NCBI GenBank assembly: GCA_000230935.2
Contig: AGIQ01000003.1
Span: 248,001 to 312,000 of the forward strand
DNA: 64,000 nt
From: Mycolicibacterium rhodesiae JS60
Lineage (GTDB): Bacteria; Actinomycetota; Actinomycetes; Mycobacteriales; Mycobacteriaceae
Direction: 5' to 3'
A program made the position numbers and the translations under genes. Numbering within the stretch: position 1 is the stretch's first letter; each line of letters starts with the position of its first letter. Of the stretch, positions 24,815 through 33,477 are shown piece by piece. The notes under the pieces are model-generated. The model had not been told where the DNA came from, did not search any database, and saw only the letters and a list, made by a program, of their open reading frames with translations.

Positions 24815-26665
24815 ATGACTAGCGTTCCCGCCATGTCCGCCGCCGCGCAACAACTGGACCGGCTACAGAGCGAAGTCGACGCTCTGCTGTCCACCCTCGC
24901 CGATGCCGAGGCCAGATGGCGGTCATGGACGGCTCCAGTAGCGGCCGAAAACGAGTGCAGTGCCATCAATTTGGTGCACTATTGGGCATTGCGCCAGATC
25001 GACCTCCGCGATCTTCAGGAACGGCTGACCGGTTTCGGGCTGTCCTCGCTGGGTCGCAGTGAGGCCCACGTGCAGGCGACCCTGCAATTGGTGTCAGCCG
25101 CGATCGCGGCGATGCGCGGCCACGGCTGGGCACCGGTCGAAGGTCCTTGCGTTGCGGTCGCGCAGGGCAGACAGCTGCTCCAGCGCAATGCCGTCGAGCT
25201 GCTCGGCCCGACCGCCGAAGATCGCGCGGCGCGGATCATGGTCACCCTGCCTTCAGAGGCCGCCGCCGATGCCGCCCTGGTGGCCACGCTCGTCGATGCC
25301 GGGATGCGGATCGCCCGGATCAACTGCGCGCACGACGACCCGACGGCCTGGAAAGCCATGGCCGCCAACGTCCGTTCGGCCGCCGCAGCGGCCGGACGCG
25401 CCTGCCTGGTGGCGATGGACCTGGGTGGCCCCAAGCTACGCACCGGCCCATTGGAACCGGGCCCGCAGGTGGTCCGCCTGCGGCCGACCCGCAACGCGCA
25501 CGGTCAGGTGGTGGCGGCCGCCCGCGGATGGCTGACATCGGCGAAACGGCCGGGCCGTCCGCCTGAGCCCGGCCTGATCACTCTTCCGGTCGACCCCGAA
25601 TGGCTGGCCCGCCGCGCCGAGGGTGACGAGCTCGTACTGCGCGATACCCGCGGATCGAGGCGGCGGCTGCTGCTCGCCGCGGCCGCCCCTGGGGGTTTCG
25701 TCGTCACCACCGAGAAGACGACCTATGTGGGCACCGGAACCGTGTTGAAGGCCACCGGCGGCAAAGACACCACCGAGGTCGGTGAACTGCCCGCCGTCGA
25801 GCAGGCCATCCGGCTGGCCGCCGGTGACGTCGTGCGCGTGACCCGCGACTGCTCGCCCGCCCCCGTCGATGACGACCGGGCGCCCCGGATCGGATGCACG
25901 TTGCCCGAGGTCTTCGACAACGCCGAAGTCGGTGAACGGATCTTCTTCGACGACGGCAAGATCGGCGGGGAGGTGATCGACGTGGCCGCCGACACCATTG
26001 ACGTCCGCATCGACCATCCCCTGCACGGCACGGCAAAGCTGCGCTCCGGCAAGGGGATCAACGTACCGGACACCGATCTGCCCGTCTCGGCACTGACCGA
26101 CAAGGACCTGGCCGATCTGGCCATGGTGGTCGAGCTGGCCGACTTCGTCCAGTTCTCGTTCGTCCGGGAACCCGCCGACGTCATCCGTCTGTTCGACGAG
26201 CTGGACCGCCTCGGCGACCACGATCTCGGCGTGGTGCTCAAAATCGAAACCCGCCAGGCCTTCGAACATCTGCCGCAGTTGTTGCTCACCGCGATGCGCC
26301 GCCGCCGGATCGGAGTGATGATCGCCCGCGGGGATCTGGCGGTGGAGACGGGTTACGAGCGGATGGCCGAACTGCAGGAAGAGACGCTATGGCTGTGCGA
26401 GGCGGCCCACCTGCCGGTGATCTGGGCGACCCAGGTGCTCGAGCAGCTGGCCACCACCGGACGGCCGTCACGCGCCGAAATCAGTGATGCGGCCATGGCC
26501 GAACGCGCGGAGTGCGTGATGCTCAACAAGGGGCCGTACATCGCCGACGCGGTGATCACCCTCGACGACATCCTGGGCCGGATGGCCGGCCACGAGTACA
26601 AGAAGAGCCCGCTGCTGCGCAGCCTGCACTCATGGCGGGGGGCGGCGCAGATCAACCCGGGCTAG
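24815..26665 (+). CDS. Pyruvate-kinase-like protein with N-terminal extension and no C-terminal domain
   Basis: 616 aa from the ATG at 24815 (another ATG at 24833). Residues 1-135 or so are a helical extension not seen in normal pyruvate kinase. The barrel starts at 'ARIMVTLP' and has 'GMRIARINCAHDD', 'AMDLGGPKLRTG' (204-211), 'GVVLKIETRQAFEHL', 'MIARGDLAVETGYERM', 'VIWATQVLEQL' and 'PSRAEISDAAMAERAECVM'. The B domain is enlarged. The usual 'LSGETA' loop is 'LNKGPY', and the allosteric C-terminal domain is absent. It may convert phosphoenolpyruvate to pyruvate or be a divergent relative. A true housekeeping pyk is expected elsewhere. Confidence 0.82.
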   Translation: MTSVPAMSAAAQQLDRLQSEVDALLSTLADAEARWRSWTAPVAAENECSAINLVHYWALRQIDLRDLQERLTGFGLSSLGRSEAHVQATLQLVSAAIAAMRGHGWAPVEGPCVAVAQGRQLLQRNAVELLGPTAEDRAARIMVTLPSEAAADAALVATLVDAGMRIARINCAHDDPTAWKAMAANVRSAAAAAGRACLVAMDLGGPKLRTGPLEPGPQVVRLRPTRNAHGQVVAAARGWLTSAKRPGRPPEPGLITLPVDPEWLARRAEGDELVLRDTRGSRRRLLLAAAAPGGFVVTTEKTTYVGTGTVLKATGGKDTTEVGELPAVEQAIRLAAGDVVRVTRDCSPAPVDDDRAPRIGCTLPEVFDNAEVGERIFFDDGKIGGEVIDVAADTIDVRIDHPLHGTAKLRSGKGINVPDTDLPVSALTDKDLADLAMVVELADFVQFSFVREPADVIRLFDELDRLGDHDLGVVLKIETRQAFEHLPQLLLTAMRRRRIGVMIARGDLAVETGYERMAELQEETLWLCEAAHLPVIWATQVLEQLATTGRPSRAEISDAAMAERAECVMLNKGPYIADAVITLDDILGRMAGHEYKKSPLLRSLHSWRGAAQINPG

Positions 26666-28014
26666 GAATCGTGGCCCAATTGGTGAGCCAGAGCCTCGGA
26701 GATCGTCGGCTGGCGGAATCGGTGTCCCAGGGTCTGCAATGCGGTGGGCAGCACGCGCTGATCGGCCTCGGCCAATTCGCGGGCACCCTGTCTGCCGAGC
26801 AGGATTCGCGGGCCGATCGACGGCACGGGTAGCACCGCAGGGCGGTGCAGCGTGGCCGCCAGCGCCTCGGTATATGCGTTGTTGCGCACCGGGTTTGGCG
26901 CAACAGCGTTGACCGGCCCGGTGAGCCGGTCGTCGTAGGCCGCCCGGTAATAGATGTCGAGCAGATCGTCCAGACCGATCCAGGACAGCCACTGCCGGCC
27001 GCTGCCCAGCCGGCCTCCCAGACCCGCGCCGAACAGCGGCCGCATCAGCCGCAGGGTGCCCCCGCGGGCGGACTGCACGATGCCGGTGCGCACGCACACG
27101 GTGCGGACCCCGGCGCGGGCCGCGGGTTCGGCGGCCGCCTCCCAGTCGGAGACCACATCAGCCAGGAAGCCGTCGCCGCGGGCACTGTCCTCGCACAGGA
27201 CCGCGTCCCCGCGGTCGTAGCCGTAGATCCCGACCGCCGAGGCACTGACGAACGCGCGCAACCCGGCCGTCGCGGCGGCCACTTCGGCCAGCCGCCGGGT
27301 CGGTCCGATCCGTGAGTCGCGGATCGCGCGGCGATGGGCCTCGGTGAACCGCCCGGCGATCGAAGCGCCCGCCAGGTGAATGACGGCATCGATCCCGTCG
27401 AACAGGTCGGCAGCGGGATTGCTTGGATCCCAACGTCGTTCATCGGGCCGGACGGGTTCGTTGCGGACCAGCCGGATCACCCGGTGCCCACCGGTGCTCA
27501 GCAGGGCGGTCAGCGCGGTTCCGACCAGTCCGGACGAGCCGGTGATCGCGACGGCCAATCCACTGGCACCCGCCTGCGCGGCGTCCCGGTGAGCAGCGAG
27601 ATCATCGGCGAGCTGGCGATGCCGGTAGACGAAGGTCGCGCGCAGTGCCGCGCCGGGCACCGTGGTGTCGACCTCGTCGCGCACTTCCGTGGCGCCCGGA
27701 CCCGCTTCGCTGAATCGGTGGGTGTGCCGCCACCACCCGATGATCCGCGGCGGCAGGGTCATCGGGCCGTCCGAGGACAGCACATCGACGAACTGATGCG
27801 GCGGGTCGAAGCCGGCCGGATCGTGCCGGGCGATCCAGCGCAGCCCGCCGGGCAGGCCCAGGACCGCGCGCCCGTCGGCCAGTGATTCGGTCTCGGTGAC
27901 GACATGCATCGGTTGCCACGGCGGAACCAGGCGCCGCATCGCACCGGGACGGGTGTGCCAGGCGAACACCTCGTCGATGGGATCGTCGACGACGCTCGCG
28001 AATTGGATGCCCAT
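26662..28014 (-). CDS. TIGR01777 family epimerase-like protein with N-terminal SRPBCC domain
   Basis: 450 aa. Residues 1-145 form a START/SRPBCC-like lipid-binding domain ('FEVAWHTRP'-type start, here 'DEVFAWHTRPGAMRRLVPPW'). From about 150 an NAD(P)-binding Rossmann domain begins ('VAITGSSGLVGTALTALL'), with 'VIHLAGASI' and 'FVSASAVGIYGYD', then a C-terminal DUF1731 helix ('GARELAEADQRVLPTAL'). The fused form is common in actinobacteria. The substrate is unknown. The 3' end overlaps the convergent pyruvate-kinase-like gene by four bases. An inverted repeat lies ten bases before the start. Confidence 0.9.
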   Translation of the reverse strand: MGIQFASVVDDPIDEVFAWHTRPGAMRRLVPPWQPMHVVTETESLADGRAVLGLPGGLRWIARHDPAGFDPPHQFVDVLSSDGPMTLPPRIIGWWRHTHRFSEAGPGATEVRDEVDTTVPGAALRATFVYRHRQLADDLAAHRDAAQAGASGLAVAITGSSGLVGTALTALLSTGGHRVIRLVRNEPVRPDERRWDPSNPAADLFDGIDAVIHLAGASIAGRFTEAHRRAIRDSRIGPTRRLAEVAAATAGLRAFVSASAVGIYGYDRGDAVLCEDSARGDGFLADVVSDWEAAAEPAARAGVRTVCVRTGIVQSARGGTLRLMRPLFGAGLGGRLGSGRQWLSWIGLDDLLDIYYRAAYDDRLTGPVNAVAPNPVRNNAYTEALAATLHRPAVLPVPSIGPRILLGRQGARELAEADQRVLPTALQTLGHRFRQPTISEALAHQLGHDS

Positions 28015-28023
28015 GCTGCTCCT

Positions 28024-28039
28024 TTACCCCTACGGGTAA
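28024..28039. promoter_or_regulatory. Inverted repeat just upstream of the TIGR01777 gene (possible operator)
   Basis: TTACCC (28024-28029), CTAC, GGGTAA (28034-28039), a perfect 6-bp inverted repeat ten bases before the ATG at 28014. A repressor site or a hairpin hiding the ribosome binding site are both possible. Confidence 0.35.
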
Positions 28040-28077
28040 GAACTGAATATGGGCCCCAGCCCGGTGCAGAACGGAAA

Positions 28078-28485
28078 TCAGCGCGAGCCGGACTCGTCCG
28101 GCTTCTCCTCTTCGGGCCCTGATTCGGCCTCGGGTTCGGGTTCGGCAGGCTCCTCGGCCTGTTCCTCGGCGACCGCCTCGTCATCGGGATAATCGGCGTC
28201 GAACGTCGAATAGGTGGAGTCGACCGTGTCGTCGGTGTCCGCATAGGCGGTGGTCTCGGCCGTGGCCGAGGACTCCATGGATTCGGCGCCCACCGCCGCT
28301 GTCACGGGCTCGGCGTCATCGACGCGCCGATGCTGCCGTTCCCGGATCGCGTCGACGATCAGCAGGATGACGCCGATCACGCTGGCCGCAATGCACACCC
28401 ACGCCACGAGCTCATTGCTGGTGACGACAGCCGTGACCAGGGCCGCGAGGCCGATCACCGCCAGTACCAGCGCAACGATCAGCAT
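28078..28485 (-). CDS. Small membrane protein with acidic tail (Rv2144c-like)
   Basis: 135 aa. Two membrane segments at about 3-22 ('IVALVLAVIGLAALVTAVV') and 27-47 are followed by a short basic stretch 'RERQHRRVD' and a long tail rich in Glu, Asp, Ala and Pro. Position next to wag31 on the same strand matches the small transmembrane gene that follows wag31 in M. tuberculosis. The function is unknown; the site suggests a link to polar growth. Confidence 0.75.
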   Translation of the reverse strand: MLIVALVLAVIGLAALVTAVVTSNELVAWVCIAASVIGVILLIVDAIRERQHRRVDDAEPVTAAVGAESMESSATAETTAYADTDDTVDSTYSTFDADYPDDEAVAEEQAEEPAEPEPEAESGPEEEKPDESGSR

Positions 28486-28512
28486 CGATCAACCCTCCAG
28501 TCCGACAGGAGC

Positions 28513-29325
28513 TTAGTTATTGCCCCGGTTGAACTGGTTGAACCCGCCGGCATCGTTGTTGGCACCGGAATCGACCGGCGCGGCCGAACCGCGCTGCCCG
28601 AGCTCTTCGAGCTGAGACTCCAGGTAGGTCTTGAGCCGGGTGCGGTATTCACGCTCGAACGTCCGCAGCTGCTCCAGCCGTCCCTCGAGGACAGTGCGCT
28701 GCTGGTTGATGGTGCCCATGATCTCGGTGTGCTTGCGCTCGGCATCGGCCTGCAGGGCGTCGGCCTTCTCCTGCGCCTGCCGCAGCTGGGTCTCCGACCG
28801 GGTCTGCGCATCGCTGAGCATGGCGTCGGCGCGCTGCTTGGCGTCGGCGACCGTGGTCTCCGCGGTGTGGCGGGCCTCCGAGACGATCTGGTCGGCATTC
28901 GCGCGGGCATCGGCGACCAGCTTGTCGGCCTCGGCCTTCGCGGTGCCGGTCAACCGGTCGGCGGTGTCCTGGGCCAGGGCCAGCACGCGAGCCGCCTTGA
29001 TGGCCTGCTCCTCGCTGGCGGCCGGGCTCGGCGCCGGGGCCGCCTGCGGAGCGGGAGCCGGCGTGGGCTCCGGTTCCGGCTCGGGCTTGTACAGCGGAAT
29101 CGCCTGGGTGGGCTGCGGCACAGCGCCACCGGAGCGGGCGGCGGCCAGCTCCTGATCGAGCTCGGCGACCCGCTGGCGCAGGTCGGAGTTCTCCTCGATG
29201 AGACGGGTCAGCTCGTTCTCCACCAGATCGAGGAAGGCGTCGACCTCGTCCTCGTTGTAGCCTCGCTTGCCGATGGGCGGCTTGCTGAATGCCACATTGT
29301 GCACGTCGGCCGGTGTAAGCGGCAT
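28513..29325 (-). CDS. wag31: Wag31 (DivIVA/AG84), polar growth scaffold
   Basis: 270 aa starting 'MPLTPADVHNVAFSKPP'; an ATG directly before it is in frame, but the second matches the known protein. The N-terminal DivIVA domain ('GKRGYNEDEVDAFLDLVENEL', split here by membrane-binding loop residues) is followed by a Pro/Ala-rich linker at about 75-115 and a long coiled coil to about 245 ('AKAEADKLVADARANADQIV'). It marks curved membrane at the poles and directs cell wall growth; phosphorylation by PknA/B is known for the family. It is the last dcw gene but has its own 204-base upstream gap, so it may have a separate promoter. Confidence 0.96.
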   Translation of the reverse strand: MPLTPADVHNVAFSKPPIGKRGYNEDEVDAFLDLVENELTRLIEENSDLRQRVAELDQELAAARSGGAVPQPTQAIPLYKPEPEPEPTPAPAPQAAPAPSPAASEEQAIKAARVLALAQDTADRLTGTAKAEADKLVADARANADQIVSEARHTAETTVADAKQRADAMLSDAQTRSETQLRQAQEKADALQADAERKHTEIMGTINQQRTVLEGRLEQLRTFEREYRTRLKTYLESQLEELGQRGSAAPVDSGANNDAGGFNQFNRGNN

Positions 29326-29529
29326 CATCTGCCCCCTCGGGTCTGGGCGGTCAAACCGGTTGCAAAGTTGTAGAACGCGTCCAGCGTTCGTTCCGTACTG
29401 TAACTGGCGTCCATCCTGTCACACCAGAACCGCCGGTTGCCTAATTAAGAGCTAATTTCAATTTTTCAGATACCGGTTCCACGGCGTGGCTAATCGCATT
29501 TCGCGGCCTCCTGGGGTACCTTGCCGCTC

Positions 29530-29820
29530 TCACGCCGCCGCGCCGAATGCCAGCTGCATCCCGATGAAGGCGACCAGCAGCAGCACCATGATCGACAGGT
29601 CGAACCGGACGGCGCCGATCGTCAACTGCGGGATAAGCCGACGTAACAGCTTCACCGGTGGGTCGGTGACGGTCATGATCAGCTCGAGGATCACCACGGT
29701 GAGCCCACGCGGATGCCAATCTCGGCTGAACGAGCGGATGAACTCCACGACGACCCGGGCGATCAGCAGCAGCCAGAAGACGAACAGCGCGAAGCCAAGG
29801 ATTTCGAAGAACAGCGACAA
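29530..29820 (-). CDS. YggT family membrane protein
   Basis: 96 aa with two membrane segments ('FFEILGFALFVFWLLLIARVV' in part, residues 4-23, and about 70-93) separated by a loop with 'LIMTVTDPPVKLLRRLIPQL', the YggT signature. In actinobacteria it always lies between sepF and wag31. It is probably a divisome or envelope accessory protein. No enzyme activity is expected. Confidence 0.9.
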   Translation of the reverse strand: MSLFFEILGFALFVFWLLLIARVVVEFIRSFSRDWHPRGLTVVILELIMTVTDPPVKLLRRLIPQLTIGAVRFDLSIMVLLLVAFIGMQLAFGAAA

Positions 29821-29932
29821 CTAGAGCCGGCCCTTAATCAACAGCGGATGTGACATTGACGACATCGCTGGATTGCACCAGCGCGACGCCGTCAGCCTAC
29901 CTACTACTCCGGAACGGGAGCCGTCAGGCCGC

Positions 29933-30607
29933 TTACTGGTAGCTGTAGAAGCCGGCCTCGGCGATCCGCCGACGTTCCTCGGCGCTGACGTCGACGTCGG
30001 CCGGCGAGAGCAGGAACACCTTGGTGGCCACCTTGTCGAACGACCCACGCAGGGCGAACGCCAGACCGGCGGCGAAGTCGACCAGCCTCTTGGCATCGGC
30101 GTTGTCCATCGAGACGAGGTCCATGATCACGGGTTGGCCGTCACGGAAGCGCTCACCGATCGTGCGGGCCTCGCTGTAATCCTTGGGCCGCAGCGTGGTG
30201 ATCTTCGACAGCGGGCTACCGGCCTCGAAGAGCTCGGCCATCCGGCGCGGGTCCATCGCCAGCGCGCCGCGGGTCGAACCGCGCAGCGAGCCGAAGCGGG
30301 ACGCCCGCGGCATGTCGTGCGGGTGGTCGAACTCGCGCGGGCGGAACCGCGGCTCATCGCCGTACTGGGCACGGAAGCCACCGGTCGGCGCGTAGTCGGC
30401 CTCGCGCGGGTCCCGCAGATCCTCGTACTCACGAGCCAGCCGCGGGTCGTCGTAACGGCCCGGACGGTCGTACTCGTCGTCGGCGAAGCGCTCACGGCGG
30501 GAGTAGCCGCGATGAGCGCCGCGGTCATCGTCGTCGTAGTACTCGTCGTCGTAGTCGTCCGAAGGTGCCATGCCGAAGTAGGCCTTGACCTTGTGGAGAG
30601 TGCTCAT
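29933..30607 (-). CDS. sepF: Cell division protein SepF
   Basis: 224 aa. The N-terminus 'MSTLHKVKAYFGMAP' is the amphipathic membrane anchor. Then comes a charged, disordered linker rich in Asp, Tyr and Arg (about 20-120). The SepF core runs from about 130 ('ITTLRPKDYSEARTIGERF', 'VIMDLVSMDNADAKRLVDFA', 'KVFLLSPADVDVS'). It anchors FtsZ to the membrane in bacteria lacking FtsA, as here. It follows the yggS-like gene by 64 bases. Confidence 0.96.
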   Translation of the reverse strand: MSTLHKVKAYFGMAPSDDYDDEYYDDDDRGAHRGYSRRERFADDEYDRPGRYDDPRLAREYEDLRDPREADYAPTGGFRAQYGDEPRFRPREFDHPHDMPRASRFGSLRGSTRGALAMDPRRMAELFEAGSPLSKITTLRPKDYSEARTIGERFRDGQPVIMDLVSMDNADAKRLVDFAAGLAFALRGSFDKVATKVFLLSPADVDVSAEERRRIAEAGFYSYQ

Positions 30608-30671
30608 CGCTGGACCCTTCTGAATGCGTGAAGTTCGGTGTCTGTGATGAAGATGTGACTGGAGTGACTAC

Positions 30672-31418
30672 TCAGGGAGACGTTAGAGGACGTTGTCCCA
30701 TAAGCGCGGTTCCGACACGCACACACGTCGAACCGTGTCGCACCGCGGCTTCCAGGTCACCGGACATCCCCGCCGACAGCTCTGTCGCATCAGGGTGGTT
30801 CTGCAATATCCGCCGGTGCTCGGCCGCCAGCGCCGCGAACGCGGTGTCGGGGTCGGCGCCCAGCGGCGGGATCGCCATCAACCCGGCCAGCCGCAACGCC
30901 CCGGCGCCGGCGACCTGTGCGCACAGGGTGTCGACGGCAGCGGGATCGCCGACGTCAACGCCGCCGCGCGAGGTGTCCCCGTCGAGGCTGATCTGGACGA
31001 ACACCCGCACGGGCGCGGCCCGGCTGCCTCCTTCGATGGCGCGCGCGGCACCGCGATCCAGCGCGGCGGCCACCTTGGCCGTGCTGAGCGAGTGCACCCT
31101 ATCCGCCCATGCCGCAACGGCTTTGGCCTTGTTGCTCTGGATCTGGCCGACCATGTCCCAGCGCACGTCCGAGGCGCCGGTAAGCTCGCCGAACTCCGCG
31201 ATCTTGGCCGAGGCTTCCTGCTCGCGGGATTCGCCGAAGGCCCGGCAGCCCAGCCGCCACAGGATCGCGACGTCGGAGGCGGGGAAGAACTTGGTGATGG
31301 GCAGCAGCTCGACGTCGTCGACGTCGCGGCCGGCGGCCAGCGCGGCGTCCGACAGCCGGTCTCGCAACGCGGCCAGGGCCGTCGCGAGATCGGCTTCCCT
31401 GCCCGCCGCGCCCGTCAT
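30672..31418 (-). CDS. YggS/PROSC family pyridoxal-phosphate homeostasis protein
   Basis: 248 aa from the ATG that overlaps the pgeF stop as ATGA. The PLP lysine is in 'LLPITKFFPASDV' near residue 46, with 'GESREQEASAKI' and 'VRWDMVGQIQSNKAKAVAAW' as family blocks. The end 'RHGSTCVRVGTALMG' is the phosphate-binding loop. It binds PLP and buffers it. Placement between ftsZ and sepF is normal for actinobacteria. Confidence 0.92.
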   Translation of the reverse strand: MTGAAGREADLATALAALRDRLSDAALAAGRDVDDVELLPITKFFPASDVAILWRLGCRAFGESREQEASAKIAEFGELTGASDVRWDMVGQIQSNKAKAVAAWADRVHSLSTAKVAAALDRGAARAIEGGSRAAPVRVFVQISLDGDTSRGGVDVGDPAAVDTLCAQVAGAGALRLAGLMAIPPLGADPDTAFAALAAEHRRILQNHPDATELSAGMSGDLEAAVRHGSTCVRVGTALMGQRPLTSP

Positions 31419-32119
31419 TCCATCCAGACCAGGCAGGCCAGCCGGCCGGTCGGGGCAGCACGGCGGTGGCTGAACAAATTCGTGTCGGCCACCGTGCACC
31501 GCGGGTCGGCGTCGATGGCGCGCACACCGGCGTCGATCAACTGGCGGGCGATACCGGCCCGCAGATCCAACCCCGGGGTGCCCTTCGCGGTCCGGGTGCT
31601 GCTACCGGGCAGGCGGCCTTCGACCTCGGCGGCCATCTCGGCGGGCACCTCATAGTTGGCGCCGCTGACGGCCGGGCCCAACAGCACCGAGATGTCGTGG
31701 GTGTGCGCGCCGTTGGCCACCATGGTCTCCAGGGTCCGCAGCACCACGCCGTCGGCGGCCCCCACCCGACCGGCGTGCACGGCCGCCACCACGCCGGCGC
31801 GGGCGTCGGCCATCAGCACCGGCACACAATCGGCGGTCACCACCGCCAGGGCCAGCCCCGGGGTGGTGGTCACCAGGGCGTCGGCGTTGTCGACGGCGTC
31901 GGTGCGGGGTTCGTCGACGAGCGCGACGTTGGCGCTGTGCACCTGGTTCATCCAGATCACGTGGTCGTCGGCGAGACCGATCGCGGCGGCCAGTCGGGCG
32001 CGGTTGGCCGCAACGGCTTTCGGGTCGTCGCCGACGTGGTCACCGAGATTGAAGGTGTCGAACGGCGGCGTCGAGACGCCACCGGCGCGGGTGGTGGTCA
32101 CGCGGCGGATGACTGTCAC
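31415..32119 (-). CDS. pgeF: PgeF/YfiH family (peptidoglycan editing factor, polyphenol oxidase-like)
   Basis: 234 aa. Metal-site blocks are 'MNQVHSANV' near residue 70, 'VTADCVPVLMADA' and 'VVAAVHAGRVGAADGVV'. Family members are purine nucleoside phosphorylase/laccase-like, and YfiH/PgeF in E. coli is reported to keep peptidoglycan stem composition correct. It starts 30 bases after ftsZ and is translationally coupled to the yggS-like gene. Confidence 0.92.
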   Translation of the reverse strand: MTVIRRVTTTRAGGVSTPPFDTFNLGDHVGDDPKAVAANRARLAAAIGLADDHVIWMNQVHSANVALVDEPRTDAVDNADALVTTTPGLALAVVTADCVPVLMADARAGVVAAVHAGRVGAADGVVLRTLETMVANGAHTHDISVLLGPAVSGANYEVPAEMAAEVEGRLPGSSTRTAKGTPGLDLRAGIARQLIDAGVRAIDADPRCTVADTNLFSHRRAAPTGRLACLVWME

Positions 32120-32149
32120 AAGACCAGTATCCCGGCAGTGCAGGAAGCG

Positions 32150-33310
32150 TCAGTGCCGCATGAACGGCGGCACGTCGACGTCGTCGTCGGAGATTCCGCC
32201 GTCGTCGCCGCCACCGATGCTCACCGTCGCGCCGTTGGTGTGCGCCGGCACGCTGGTGGCATCGATCGGGTCGAACAGCGAGGAGCTGAGCTTGCCCGCC
32301 GCACCGGGTGCGATGGGCTGGGCGCCGGTGGTCGGCGCCCCGACGACGGGCTTGCGGCTCGGGCTGGCCGAGTCGAACCCGGCGGCGATGACCGTGACCC
32401 GGACCTCGTCACCGAGCGAGTCGTCGATGACCGTGCCGAAGATGATGTTGGCGTCCTGGTGTGCGGCGTCCTGCACCAGCGAGGCGGCCTCGTTGATCTC
32501 GAACAGACCGAGGTCGCTGCCGCCGGCCACCGACAGCAGTACGCCCTGGGCGCCTTCCATCGAGGCCTCGAGCAGCGGCGAGTTGATGGCGATCTCGGCG
32601 GCCTTGAGCGCACGGCCGTCACCGCGGGCCGAGCCGATACCCATCAGGGCCGTGCCCGCGCCGCTCATGACGCCCTTGACGTCGGCGAAGTCGACGTTGA
32701 TCAGGCCGGGGGTGGTGATCAGGTCAGTGATGCCCTGCACTCCGTTGAGCAGCACCTCGTCCGCGCTGCGGAAGGCGTCCATCAACGAGACCTGGGCATC
32801 GCCCATCTGCAGCAGCCGGTCATTGGGGATCACGATCAGGGTGTCGCAGCTCTCACGCAGCGACTGGATTCCGTTTTCGGCCTGGTTCGAGCGGCGCTTG
32901 CCCTCGAAGGAGAACGGCCGGGTGACCACGCCGACGGTCAGCGCGCCGAGCTTGCGCGCGATGTTGGCCACCACGGGTGCGCCGCCGGTGCCAGTGCCGC
33001 CGCCTTCACCGGCGGTGACGAACACCATGTCGGCGCCGCGCAGCAGCTCCTCGATCTCGTCCTTGGCGTCCTCGGCCGCCTTGCGGCCGACCTCCGGGTC
33101 GGCGCCGGCGCCGAGGCCACGGGTGGAGTCGCGGCCGACGTCGAGCTTGACGTCGGCGTCGCTCATCAACAGCGCCTGGGCGTCGGTGTTGATCGCGATG
33201 AACTCCACGCCCTTGAGTCCCTGCTCGATCATTCGGTTGACGGCGTTGACGCCGCCGCCGCCGATGCCAACGACCTTGATAACGGCGAGGTAGTTATGCG
33301 GGGGGGTCAT
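32150..33310 (-). CDS. ftsZ: Cell division protein FtsZ
   Basis: 386 aa. The tubulin signature 'GGGTGTGG' is at residues 103-110; 'VVGIGGGGVNAVNRM' opens the nucleotide-binding domain and 'NVDFADVKGVMSG' is in the T7 loop region. A variable linker follows from about 320, and the tail 'DDDVDVPPFMRH' is the conserved peptide that binds SepF. It polymerises with GTP to form the division ring. The 167-base gap before it (toward ftsQ) probably holds its own promoter, as in other mycobacteria. Confidence 0.98.
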   Translation of the reverse strand: MTPPHNYLAVIKVVGIGGGGVNAVNRMIEQGLKGVEFIAINTDAQALLMSDADVKLDVGRDSTRGLGAGADPEVGRKAAEDAKDEIEELLRGADMVFVTAGEGGGTGTGGAPVVANIARKLGALTVGVVTRPFSFEGKRRSNQAENGIQSLRESCDTLIVIPNDRLLQMGDAQVSLMDAFRSADEVLLNGVQGITDLITTPGLINVDFADVKGVMSGAGTALMGIGSARGDGRALKAAEIAINSPLLEASMEGAQGVLLSVAGGSDLGLFEINEAASLVQDAAHQDANIIFGTVIDDSLGDEVRVTVIAAGFDSASPSRKPVVGAPTTGAQPIAPGAAGKLSSSLFDPIDATSVPAHTNGATVSIGGGDDGGISDDDVDVPPFMRH

Positions 33311-33477
33311 CGTCTGTCTTCCTCCCAGGTGGGGATCGGGTCTCTACGACTCTTCCGGCAAACCCTAAACCTCAACCAGAGACTTAGAGTTATGTCAAGT
33401 AGCGTCGTGCAACCAGAACGGTATGGCCGGTCGGTGCTGGATGTGGGAGGCGCGCCGACGTGTCGTCGGCGAATTTG

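Noticed and set aside
28078..29325. Possible direct repeats in the wag31 and neighbouring acidic tail genes
   Set aside because: These are coiled-coil and low-complexity codons (Ala/Glu/Lys), not repeat elements.
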